NCBI GenBank assembly: GCA_019455065.1
Contig: JACFNC010000005.1
Coordinates: 1 to 64,000, forward strand
Direction: 5' to 3'
From: Rhodospirillales bacterium
GTDB taxonomy: Bacteria; Pseudomonadota; Alphaproteobacteria; Rhodospirillales; Magnetospirillaceae
DNA length: 64,000 bases
The number at the start of each line of letters is the position of its first letter. The stretch's first letter is position 1. The translations under genes and the position numbers were made by a program. This document shows positions 52,357-60,052 of this stretch, one piece after another. The notes beneath the pieces are model-generated. The model searched no databases. It worked only from the letters and a program-made list of their open reading frames with translations, and had not been told where the DNA came from.

Positions 52357-52662
52357 CTATTCCACAGGGTTGTTGGTCGTCTTCAGCTTTCGAACGACGA
52401 AGGCCACGATCCCCTCGAGGGAATCCAGGTTGTCAGGCACGATCTCGGCGTCGGCGATGGATATCGAGAACGCCTGCTCGAGAAAGCCCACGAGTTCCAT
52501 CGCGCCCGTCGAATCGAGCACGCCCGCCTCGATGAAAGAGGCCGCTTCGGCCCGTTCGGCGTCGATACCGAGCAGCAAGTCCCCGACCACGTAGGCACGA
52601 ACGGTGTTGCGGACCTCCACAGCAATTGAGGAGGACTGATCGTCGTCATGAATGAATGACAT
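52357..52662 (-). CDS. acyl carrier protein
   Basis: A 101-residue carrier with the phosphopantetheine serine at about residue 51 in LDSTGAMELVGFLEQAF, where the usual DSL is DST. The four-helix pattern (VRNTVRAYVVGDLLLG, EAASFIEAGVL, IADAEIVPDNLDSLEGIVAFVVRKL) fits. ATG 52662 begins in the sequence MSFIHDDDQSSS; there is no strong Shine-Dalgarno. It is dedicated to the adjacent acyl ligase rather than to fatty-acid synthesis, judging by operon position and divergence. It is the first gene of the operon. Confidence 0.88.
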   Translation of the reverse strand: MSFIHDDDQSSSIAVEVRNTVRAYVVGDLLLGIDAERAEAASFIEAGVLDSTGAMELVGFLEQAFSISIADAEIVPDNLDSLEGIVAFVVRKLKTTNNPVE

Positions 52663-52922
52663 GAAGGAAACCCGCACTGTTGAGTCAGGAAATGTATGAT
52701 CCCGCAAATACCCGCCAAATAATGTTGAAAGCCGCGGCATTGTCTCAATAGGGCAAACGGGACTTGACCATTTGAGTTGCCCCCCTCTCATTCGAATTGC
52801 GGAGGTGCAACCTCGGAGAGCTTCACAGCGCTTTCCGCCGACATGTCGGCTGGCGGGAGTTTCCGGCCTGTAATATGCTGGCGCCCGCCAGGATGGGGCG
52901 AGCGGAACGCCGGCGGGGGGCG

Positions 52923-53075
52923 ATGTACGACGTTGGTTGCGAGGAAGCGAAACTGGCGGCGGCCGCCGAGGACGCGCGGCGACGGCGCGCCCCTTTTCCG
53001 CTGGCCGGATCGCTGGCCCTGGTGCTGGTGCTAGGCCTGTCGTCCTGGGGGCTGATCTTCATTCTGCTGCCTTGA
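52923..53075 (+). CDS. small single-helix membrane protein
   Basis: A possible 50-residue protein (MYDVGCEEAKLAAAAEDARRRRAPFPLAGS...), charged for 25 residues and then one C-terminal transmembrane helix (LALVLVLGLSSWGLIFILL). A GGGGGG tract lies about 4 nt before the ATG. The upstream in-frame extension to 52797 seems unlikely. It overlaps the convergent membrane-protein gene by 17 nt. No family is recognised; it is supported only by composition, topology and the tail-anchor-like design. Confidence 0.45.
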   Translation: MYDVGCEEAKLAAAAEDARRRRAPFPLAGSLALVLVLGLSSWGLIFILLP

Positions 53076-53742
53076 GGGCGATCCACCGCATGCTCTGCCA
53101 ACTCAGCCGGACGAAGTAGGCAACCCAGAACAGGATTCCGGTGAACTTCAGCATGTCCTCGGCAAGCAATTGCCCGGGCAGTGGAACGTTGACCAGGTCG
53201 ATCAGCACCGAGCCCGCCATGGCCGCGAGGGCGATGAGCAGCAGCATCCATTCCGTCGCCATCAGCCGACGCACCGACACCGCCACCCAAAGGACGGCCA
53301 GTACGGCATAGGTGACGAGCAGCGGCACCTCCGAAACCCCGATGCGCGCCAGCAGCCCCTCATGCAGCATGAACAGGTCGTCCAGGCACAACAGGGCGGT
53401 GAAAGCCCCGCCGGTCAGCAAGATCCGGCTGATCGGGGCTCCCCCGCTCCTGCGCAGCAGCAATCCGCTGTACAGGCTGATCGCGGCGGCCGAAGTCCAT
53501 GCGAGGATGCCCAGATTGGACACGAGGCCGTAATACTCGGGCTGCCGTGCGGTGGCGTTCGGGTCCCGTAGCAGGACGTTGGGGTGAATGTCGTAGGCGA
53601 CGTACAATCCCACCAGCGACAGGGTCACGGTGACCGCGAAGAACATGAACAGCACAGCCAGGGCGGAGGGCTGTTCAGACAGGGGGCGAATGCGTATCGA
53701 GTCGTCTTCGGCGGCGAGGAATTTCGGATCGTAGACTTTCAT
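53059..53742 (-). CDS. integral membrane protein of unknown function
   Basis: A 227-residue protein with about six hydrophobic helices, starting MKVYDPKFLAAEDDSIRIRPLSEQ before the first helix (LAVLFMFFAVTVTLSLVGLYVAY). Later segments include LLCLDDLFMLHEGLLARIG, with acidic residues and a His inside or next to a helix, and LPGQLLAEDMLKFTGILFWVAYF. The DD...HE and EDxxK polar groups in membrane helices suggest a catalytic or metal-binding membrane enzyme, but no family was recognised. Its start lies 68 nt inside the upstream GT4 gene. Confidence 0.75.
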   Translation of the reverse strand: MKVYDPKFLAAEDDSIRIRPLSEQPSALAVLFMFFAVTVTLSLVGLYVAYDIHPNVLLRDPNATARQPEYYGLVSNLGILAWTSAAAISLYSGLLLRRSGGAPISRILLTGGAFTALLCLDDLFMLHEGLLARIGVSEVPLLVTYAVLAVLWVAVSVRRLMATEWMLLLIALAAMAGSVLIDLVNVPLPGQLLAEDMLKFTGILFWVAYFVRLSWQSMRWIALKAAE

Positions 53743-54979
53743 CGGCGGCTCCCGGTGGCTTGAGGGAGGGTGGGCCGCGGTGGGCGGAAAATGCGGCGAA
53801 CTGTCGTGCCGTGGTCGAGGCGAGGTCGAACTCGGCTTCGACCCGTCGCCTTCCGGCAGCAGCCATTGCGAAGGCGTGGTCGGGATCGGCCTGGATGCGC
53901 CGCAGCGCCGCTGCCACCGCTCCGGCTTCGCCAGGCGGCACCAGCAGGCCGGTGTGGCCGTCGATGACGAGCTCGGGGATGCCGGATACGGCGCTTGCGA
54001 CGACCGGCCGGTTACAGGCGAGCGCCTCCATCAGCACGTTGGGAATTCCCTCGGTGCGGTTGCCGGGGCCGATGATGCTGGGCGCGACGACCGCATCGGC
54101 GTTCGCGTAGGCGGGAACGACGTCCTCGAAACGCAAGGCGCCGTGCCAGCGCACCCGACCGGTCAGTCCAAGCTGCCGCGCCAAGCCTTCCAGACGCCCG
54201 CGTTCCGGGCCGTCGCCGATGATATCCAGGTGCCAGGCGGAACTCCCCGCCGCGAACGCCCGCAGCAGCACGTCCACTCCCTTCTGCGGCGCCAGCCGCC
54301 CGACGAACAGCACGCGGAAGGTCCCGTCGGGATTGCGCGGCGGCAGGGGTGAGAGATCGCGCAAGTCCATTCCGGAGTGGATGACCTCGATGCTCTCAGC
54401 GACGAGTTCGGGAACGTGGCGGAGCAGGAAATCCTTGTTGTGCTGGCAGTTGGTCCGTACGAAGGCGGCCTCCCCCAGCTTGCGGTCGAGCAGGGCCTGG
54501 CTGGCGAAGATGTCGTGGGCGCGACAGGATACGCTGTAGGGAATGCCGGTGAGCCGGCCGATGATCCAGGCCGCGGTCGCGGGGTGCCCGGCGAACTCGG
54601 CGTGGATGTGCTCGGCCCGCCAGCCCTCGGCGTCCTCGGCGAGGGCTGCGACCTTCGGCAGCAGGGCCAGCGACTTCGCCAGCAGTTCCGGTTCGCTGGC
54701 AAAGCCTGTGGCGAGCGTTTTCGATACCCCGCCCATGACCGTGGGGCGGCGGCGAACCGCCCGGGTCAGCGCTGCCCACGCCCGAGCGTCGAACATGCCC
54801 TGGCGATGCACCCAGTCGAGCACCGGCCGGGCGAAATCGTGCAGGGTTTCGGAATGGCGGTAGGGGGCGAGGTGGTAGAGGCGCAGTTCCGCGCCAAGGT
54901 CGTGAAACGCCAGCAGGTCGCGCAGCACGAAGGTTTCGGACGTCTTCGGAAATTCGCTGACGATCACCGCCAGGCGCAT
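53675..54979 (-). CDS. GT4 glycosyltransferase (EPS locus B)
   Basis: A 434-residue GT-B transferase of the colanic-acid type: RLAVIVSEFPKTSETFVLRDLLAFHDLGAELRLYHL, HAEFAGHPATAAWIIGRLTGIPYSVSCRAHDIF, FVRTNCQHNKDFLL, VLFVGRLAPQKGVDVLLRAFA, VAPSIIGPGNRTEGIPNVLMEALACNRPVVASAVSGIPELV (E-x7-E). The N-terminal pattern and the HAHDIF-like motif resemble WcaL/AmsK-type transferases. ATG 54979 lies 2 nt after the deacetylase stop. The Arg-rich C-terminal tail overlaps the next gene. Confidence 0.9.
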   Translation of the reverse strand: MRLAVIVSEFPKTSETFVLRDLLAFHDLGAELRLYHLAPYRHSETLHDFARPVLDWVHRQGMFDARAWAALTRAVRRRPTVMGGVSKTLATGFASEPELLAKSLALLPKVAALAEDAEGWRAEHIHAEFAGHPATAAWIIGRLTGIPYSVSCRAHDIFASQALLDRKLGEAAFVRTNCQHNKDFLLRHVPELVAESIEVIHSGMDLRDLSPLPPRNPDGTFRVLFVGRLAPQKGVDVLLRAFAAGSSAWHLDIIGDGPERGRLEGLARQLGLTGRVRWHGALRFEDVVPAYANADAVVAPSIIGPGNRTEGIPNVLMEALACNRPVVASAVSGIPELVIDGHTGLLVPPGEAGAVAAALRRIQADPDHAFAMAAAGRRRVEAEFDLASTTARQFAAFSAHRGPPSLKPPGAADESLRSEIPRRRRRLDTHSPPV

Positions 54980-54981
54980 CG

Positions 54982-56280
54982 CTAGTCCCCTCGCCATGCG
55001 ACGGGCCGTGCCGCCGCGGACAAATCGGCTGTGGGTGCCCGGCGCCAACCCTCCAGCAGGCCGTGCAGCCGGCGCAGGGCGGCGAACCCGACCAGCAAAT
55101 AGAACCAGTAGTAGTTGCCCTGGAAGACGCGCAGGGCGGCGTACATGCCGAGCGCCTCCGCCGCCGGCCACCGCCAGCCGGCGATACGGTCGCCGACACC
55201 CAGCCTGCTTATGACGCGGGGATCCTCCCCGGGCCGGTTCTCGCCCCGGCCACCGGTGGTCGCGGCGTAGCCGACCTCCGCGGCGATGGCGCGCGCCGTA
55301 TCGTTGGTGCCGTTGTTGGGCCAGCAGAAGATGTCGACGCCTCGGCCCAAGCGCTCTTCGAGTTCGCGTTTGCTGCGTTCGAGATCGCCGCGCACCCGCG
55401 CGGCATACGACTCGTCGCTCTCCAGGCCTCGATCCGGGTCCCAGGCCCTGGCGGCCAGGGCGGGGGCGTTCTCGCGCACCGGAGTGCCCAAGGGGACGAA
55501 CGCCGGCGTCGCCGCCCGATACCAGCCGGCCTTCGAGCCGGCCATCACACGCCACTGCACCCAGGCCAGGCGGCGCCAGTTCTCGGCCGACAGGCTTGCC
55601 ACGACGCGGGGCCCCGTCTCTACCCAGCCGTGATCGACGCCGTGGGGCAGGACGTCGAATACGCCGCCATCCTGCATCGCGCGCAACTCGGCCCAGTTCA
55701 GATAACCCGCCCATCCGACCGCCTCGGGGCCGACGCGTCCGCGCTCGCGGTCGTCGAGGGTGGCTCGCGGGTTCTCCCCCTCCTCGATGAAGTCCAGCGA
55801 CACGAAGATCGTCGCGGGAATGCCGTGGCGGCGCAGAAGGGGCAGCGCCGCCACCCAGTTGTCGAGATAGCCGTCGTCAAAGGTCACGGCCACCGGCCGC
55901 GGCGGGAGACGCCCGCCGGCGAGGCGGATCGCGACGAGGTCGCGCAGGCGCATCACCGTGAAGCCGCCCCGGGCGAGCACGCCGAGATGACGCTCGAAGG
56001 TTTCGATGCTGACGATGCAGGATGCCCAGGGAACCCAGCCCTCGTCGCTGATGCTGTGATAACAAAGGACCGGAGCGCCGCCGGGTTCCCGCATCCAGCG
56101 ATCGCCCACCGCCAGACCGGCCAGTGTGGCCAGCCCGCCGGCGGTCACCGCCGGCCATGTCGCGCCGCCCAGCACCAGGCCACCCATCAGGGCCGCCGCA
56201 GCAGCGACGAACGCGGCCCACACCGCGCACCGCATGGCGCGGCGGCGTCGGCGGTCGACGGTATGAAACGCTGCTTCCAT
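54982..56280 (-). CDS. membrane-anchored polysaccharide deacetylase (EPS locus B)
   Basis: A 432-residue carbohydrate esterase 4 protein with an N-terminal hydrophobic anchor (residues ~17-50). Motifs are VLCYHSISDEG, VAVTFDDGYLDNWVAALPLLRRHGIPATIFVSLDFIE, then VLPHGVDHGWVETG (metal His) and IFCWPNNGTNDTARAIAAEVGYAATTG. A C-terminal segment (VFQGNYYWFYLLVGFAALRRL) may touch the membrane again. It should remove acetyl groups from nascent polymer in the periplasm. It follows the chain-length gene by 2 nt and precedes the GT4 gene by 2 nt, one tight operon. Confidence 0.9.
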   Translation of the reverse strand: MEAAFHTVDRRRRRAMRCAVWAAFVAAAAALMGGLVLGGATWPAVTAGGLATLAGLAVGDRWMREPGGAPVLCYHSISDEGWVPWASCIVSIETFERHLGVLARGGFTVMRLRDLVAIRLAGGRLPPRPVAVTFDDGYLDNWVAALPLLRRHGIPATIFVSLDFIEEGENPRATLDDRERGRVGPEAVGWAGYLNWAELRAMQDGGVFDVLPHGVDHGWVETGPRVVASLSAENWRRLAWVQWRVMAGSKAGWYRAATPAFVPLGTPVRENAPALAARAWDPDRGLESDESYAARVRGDLERSKRELEERLGRGVDIFCWPNNGTNDTARAIAAEVGYAATTGGRGENRPGEDPRVISRLGVGDRIAGWRWPAAEALGMYAALRVFQGNYYWFYLLVGFAALRRLHGLLEGWRRAPTADLSAAARPVAWRGD

Positions 56281-56282
56281 GC

Positions 56283-57767
56283 CTAGGAAACCAGCAGGAA
56301 CAGGCGTTCGTCCGGGGCTCCGTCCGCCGCCATGGTCGACAGCAGGTCCTCTTCGACTTCTCCGGCGGCGACGGCAATGACCACGATCGGCCGCGGTGTG
56401 ACTCCACCGGCCACCACCTCGAAGACCTGGGTGTGTTGCTCGACCGCCTCCGGCCGGCTCTCGCGGGCATCGATCAGCAGAAGCGGCCGGGGCGGCGAGG
56501 GCGGGCCGGCGGTGACCACCGGACCGCCACCGACCGGATCGTCGGGGGCCACCGGATCGAGTTGCAGGCCGCCATTTCCGTGGCGCACGCGGTATCGCTC
56601 GTCGGGCCCCATGACGAGTTCGGCGGGCAGGTTCCAGTTCGCCAGCGCGGTCGCGATGGCGATGCCGCCCTGGCGGGCCGTCAGCCGGCCGCCGATGCCG
56701 ATGACGTGCACCCAAAGCTGATCCGAGTGGCCGTTCAGCAAGGCGATGCGGCCCGCGACCAACGCCGCGAATCGATTTACCGGGGGCAGGGGCAGGGACC
56801 GCCGGACCGGCAGCCGACGGGCGCTCTGGGCCAGTGCCGGCGGCACGGAGCCGAGGAAGCGGCGGCCGACGATCCGCATCATGTCGGTGCCGGTGCGCGC
56901 GGTGGCCCCGAAGGTGTCCTTGAGCACGATGACCAGGACGGCGATGAGGACGCCCCCCACCGCCCCGCCGACGACCGCTGGTACGGCGCGGAAGGCGGGC
57001 CGCAGGGGCTCCTTGGCCGGTTCGATGATCCGGACCTGTCCGAGCCCGGCGGTGCGCGACAACTCGATGTCCACGAGACGCCGCCGCAGCTCACTCACGC
57101 CATCGGGATCCAGCCCCATTTGGCGTTTGGCGATTTCCTCCTGCAGATAGCCGCGCACGGCGGTGGCGGCCTGATCAGCCAACTGGCGGCTGCGTGTGAC
57201 GTAGGCCTGCGCCACCGAATTGGCGATCCGTGCCGCCTGGGCCGCACTATCGGCATCGGCCGATATGCGCAGGATATAGGAGCCGTGGACCCAGTCGACA
57301 CTGATGGCCTTCTGAATTCCCAGGATGGCCTTGTCGCGCGGGCTCGGCTGCGCCAGGGTGCCGGTGTTTACGAACTGATAGCCCGCACGCACCCCGGTGA
57401 GAATCGACTTGGCGAGTTCGACGAGCGGTGGGCGGGGCGCTTTGGGGCCTTCTTCGGGAGGCGCGGTCTCGAGCAGGCGCTCGTATGTCAGTTCCGCGAC
57501 GGGACGGCTCAGCAGGTGCTCGATATGGGTTTGCATCATCACCGCCGAGGGGTCGGACCCGCCGTCGCCGTCGCTGACGAATCGGCGCGAGTAGGATAGC
57601 TCGGCGGGTGTCGGCAGGACGGTGACGATGGCGGTCGCCGTATACCCCGGCATCAGGAACAGGCGCGCGACCGCGATCACGACCGACACGGCGAAGACGC
57701 CCGCGGCGATGGCGACGACGAGGCCCCGTTCTTGGCGGAAAAGTTCGAAATAGTGGCCGAGCAGCAT
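56283..57767 (-). CDS. Wzz-type chain-length protein with a degenerate kinase-like tail (EPS locus B)
   Basis: A 494-residue inner-membrane co-polymerase. TM1 is near residues 17-38 (LVVAIAAGVFAVSVVIAVARLFL), a periplasmic coiled-coil region follows, and TM2 is near 255-280 (VPAVVGGAVGGVLIAVLVIVL). The C-terminal ~190 residues occupy the place of a BY-kinase domain, but the P-loop position reads VIGIGGRLTARQGGIAIATALA without GKT/GKS, and later DARESRPEAVEQHT and PIVVIAVAAGEV replace Walker B-type strands. It is probably a non-catalytic relic. It is coupled to the export protein gene upstream (7 nt). Confidence 0.87.
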   Translation of the reverse strand: MLLGHYFELFRQERGLVVAIAAGVFAVSVVIAVARLFLMPGYTATAIVTVLPTPAELSYSRRFVSDGDGGSDPSAVMMQTHIEHLLSRPVAELTYERLLETAPPEEGPKAPRPPLVELAKSILTGVRAGYQFVNTGTLAQPSPRDKAILGIQKAISVDWVHGSYILRISADADSAAQAARIANSVAQAYVTRSRQLADQAATAVRGYLQEEIAKRQMGLDPDGVSELRRRLVDIELSRTAGLGQVRIIEPAKEPLRPAFRAVPAVVGGAVGGVLIAVLVIVLKDTFGATARTGTDMMRIVGRRFLGSVPPALAQSARRLPVRRSLPLPPVNRFAALVAGRIALLNGHSDQLWVHVIGIGGRLTARQGGIAIATALANWNLPAELVMGPDERYRVRHGNGGLQLDPVAPDDPVGGGPVVTAGPPSPPRPLLLIDARESRPEAVEQHTQVFEVVAGGVTPRPIVVIAVAAGEVEEDLLSTMAADGAPDERLFLLVS

Positions 57768-57774
57768 CTGCCAC

Positions 57775-59037
57775 CTAATCGGTTGCCGAGGGGGACAAGA
57801 GCGCCTGCCGACGGGCCGGGCCGGTCTCCGCCGACTTCACCTCGGCGCTGATCTGCACGATGTCGCCCGGTCGCAGCGGCGTGCCAGCGGCCGCCGTGAA
57901 CGTGTGGGAGCGGTCGGCCTCATTGCGGCTGATCGAGACGGCGATGCCGGTCCTTTCCAGCCCGGCCTCCGCCAGGTCGACCTGGCTCAATGCGACCATC
58001 TGCCGCGCCGATCCCTCGATGCGCGCGCGAGCCCGCGCGATTTCCCCATCGACAAGCCTGAGATTGTCGATGTCCTCGCGCCGTTGCCGGGCCCGCAGGT
58101 CGTGCAGTTGCAGGTCGAGCTGGATGATTTCCTGCCGGGCGCGGGACAGATAGGCCGCCGCCTCATGCCGGCTGCTGTCGGTGGAGGCCTTGCTGCGTTT
58201 CAGTTCGAGCATGCGTTGGCTGGTGGCGAGACCCTTCTCGGCCAAGCGACCGATACGGGTCAGCTCCTCGTTCACCACTTCGGACTGCACCTTGAGGGTG
58301 GCGATCAGTCGTTCCAAGGCCGCTACCTCCTCGCCCAGTTGCGCGCGTTCGCGCTCGCTCAGCGCCTTGCGCGCCGCCAGATCGCCGCGCCGGGCGGCGA
58401 GCGCGGCCTTTTCCGTGGCCAGCGCTTCGCTGACCGCGCGGGTGGCCGCCACCGGCTTCAGCTCGTCGGGCATGGCGATTTCGGGGAGGTCGTTGAGGGC
58501 CGCCTCGAGGGCGGCGCGACGCAGGAGCAGGGAATTGAGCTCGGTCTGCGCGATCATGATATCGCGCTGCGTCGACGCCATCTGGCTCGCCACCTGGCTC
58601 GGCAATTGCCTCAACGAGGGCATGCCGCCGGCCTTGGCATAAGCCTGGAACGCCGTCATCCCGGGGACATAGGCGACCTCGCCCGGCGCAGTGACGTCGC
58701 CGATGACGAAGATCGGCCGGTAGGCGGCAATGTCGACGGTGACGGTCGTCTCGTAACCGAGCAGCTTCGTCAGGCGCTCGGTGATCGCCGTTTCTATGTC
58801 GGCCCGGCTGCGCCCGGCGGCCGGGATGCTGCCGAGCAACGGAACACGGATGGCCGCATCCATGCCGACGGTGAATTCGCCGGTAAGGTCGGCGCGGCCG
58901 AAGGTCATTACCGAGACCCGGTCGCCGATGGCCAACTGGTAGGGAGCGGTGGCCGGTTCGGCCGCATGGAGCCGCGGCGCGAAGGCGGCCACGAGTGCCA
59001 TCGCCAGCGCCGCCAGCGCGATCTTGGGAGTCTGCAT
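57775..59037 (-). CDS. polysaccharide export protein with a long coiled coil (EPS locus B)
   Basis: A 420-residue protein with a Sec signal peptide (MQTPKIALAALAMALVAAFAPRLHA) and no lipobox. The Poly_export domain (YQLAIGDRVSVMTFGRADLTGEFTVGMDAAIRVPLLGSIPAAGRSRADIETAI) and SLBB domain (PIFVIGDVTAPGEVAYVPGMTAFQAYAKAGG) are followed by ~200 residues of coiled coil (LATEKAALAARRGDLAARKAL...) and a final strand-rich segment. This periplasmic OPX-with-coiled-coil layout resembles ExoF-type proteins rather than Wza. ATG 59037 with GGAGG is chosen over an adjacent GTG. Confidence 0.9.
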   Translation of the reverse strand: MQTPKIALAALAMALVAAFAPRLHAAEPATAPYQLAIGDRVSVMTFGRADLTGEFTVGMDAAIRVPLLGSIPAAGRSRADIETAITERLTKLLGYETTVTVDIAAYRPIFVIGDVTAPGEVAYVPGMTAFQAYAKAGGMPSLRQLPSQVASQMASTQRDIMIAQTELNSLLLRRAALEAALNDLPEIAMPDELKPVAATRAVSEALATEKAALAARRGDLAARKALSERERAQLGEEVAALERLIATLKVQSEVVNEELTRIGRLAEKGLATSQRMLELKRSKASTDSSRHEAAAYLSRARQEIIQLDLQLHDLRARQRREDIDNLRLVDGEIARARARIEGSARQMVALSQVDLAEAGLERTGIAVSISRNEADRSHTFTAAAGTPLRPGDIVQISAEVKSAETGPARRQALLSPSATD

Positions 59038-59041
59038 CACA

Positions 59042-59908
59042 TCAACCTCCGAACGACACCGGCGAGCATTCCTGCTGTCCGCCGCATCCGACGCGGCGAT
59101 TGGCGGTCAGCGAGGGCCGTATCCCCAACGCGGCGTAGTCGGGATGAATGCGGATCGACGACACCTCGTTGTCGCGGATGTGGAATTTGCGCACCGTCAT
59201 GGCCGGTTCGGGCACGTTCAGAAGGTCGATGTCGGCACGCTCCTGCTGCCGCCCGCTCTCGCTCACGCGGTTTCCCTCGATGACCAGTAGGTCGCTGGGG
59301 CCGCGCATGTGGTCGGAGTAATAGGCGATGCCGCTTTTCGCCGAGCCGCGAACGTCGTTCCCGCGGACGATGCCCGAGCTGCGGACGGAGATGCCGTTGC
59401 CGTCCAGGCTCTCGGAGACGTAATTCCCTTCGATCAGGAAGTCGCTCGCCTGTACGTAGATTCCGTGATTGCGCCCGCCTCGGTGCGCCAAGCCGGTGCG
59501 CTCGATGCGGTTGTCGCGCACGACGAGGCCGGGATGGTCCACCCCCCGGGCGTGGCGCTGGCCGGCACTGATGCCGTCCAAGCCTGTCTTGGCGATGCGA
59601 TTGCCGACGAGATGCACGTTCCGCGTCGAGCCGTGAATGCTCAACTTGATGCCGTTGCCCGCGACGTTCGATATGACGCAGTTTTCGATGCGCACGCCGT
59701 CCACATTGCGAATCACGATCCCGTCGCCGTCGACGCCCCGGATGGTGACATTGCGGACGACGGCGCCATTCCACCGCGGCCCTTCCAGCCTCAAGGTGCG
59801 ATTGAGGGTGAGGTTTTCCATGACCGGCATGGCGTAACGTTCGGCGGCGTGGGCGCCTGCCGGGACGACGGCCACGACGAGCACAAACAATCCGGCAAGC
59901 GACAGCAC
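59042..59908 (-). CDS. Sec-exported parallel beta-helix protein (paralogue of the RTX protein)
   Basis: A 288-residue secreted protein: signal peptide (LSLAGLFVLVVAVVPAGAHA, residues 2-21) followed by a right-handed parallel beta-helix. It is clearly homologous to residues 1-265 of the RTX protein at 38684: shared words include ENL-L--TLRLEG, GVRIENC, GVDHPGL, HGIYVQ, DGNGISVRSSG, KSGI-YYSDH--GPSDLL-IE and DLLNV. There are no RTX repeats. It starts at GTG 59908 with GGGAGG upstream and is followed within 4 nt by the export-protein gene, so it opens the locus B export operon. Predicted periplasmic lyase, epimerase or hydrolase on the polymer; catalytic residues are not assigned. Confidence 0.85.
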   Translation of the reverse strand: MLSLAGLFVLVVAVVPAGAHAAERYAMPVMENLTLNRTLRLEGPRWNGAVVRNVTIRGVDGDGIVIRNVDGVRIENCVISNVAGNGIKLSIHGSTRNVHLVGNRIAKTGLDGISAGQRHARGVDHPGLVVRDNRIERTGLAHRGGRNHGIYVQASDFLIEGNYVSESLDGNGISVRSSGIVRGNDVRGSAKSGIAYYSDHMRGPSDLLVIEGNRVSESGRQQERADIDLLNVPEPAMTVRKFHIRDNEVSSIRIHPDYAALGIRPSLTANRRVGCGGQQECSPVSFGG

Positions 59909-60052
59909 AGGAATGGGGCCTCCCGATCGAACTCACGCAACCGCCGTTATTATGAGTTGTCGCTCCGGCAGGAAGAAAAGGTGCCATACGTGTAAGGGAC
60001 GGCACTATCGCATGAGTGCCAAACGGATTAATGGAACGGGCGTAGGACCGGG

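Noticed and set aside
48772-52662. Exosortase A / PEP-CTERM system suggested by AsnB and acyl ligase
   Set aside because: No exosortase membrane protein, PEP-CTERM tail or PEP-CTERM-associated kinase/regulator (PrsK/PrsR) was recognised in the window.
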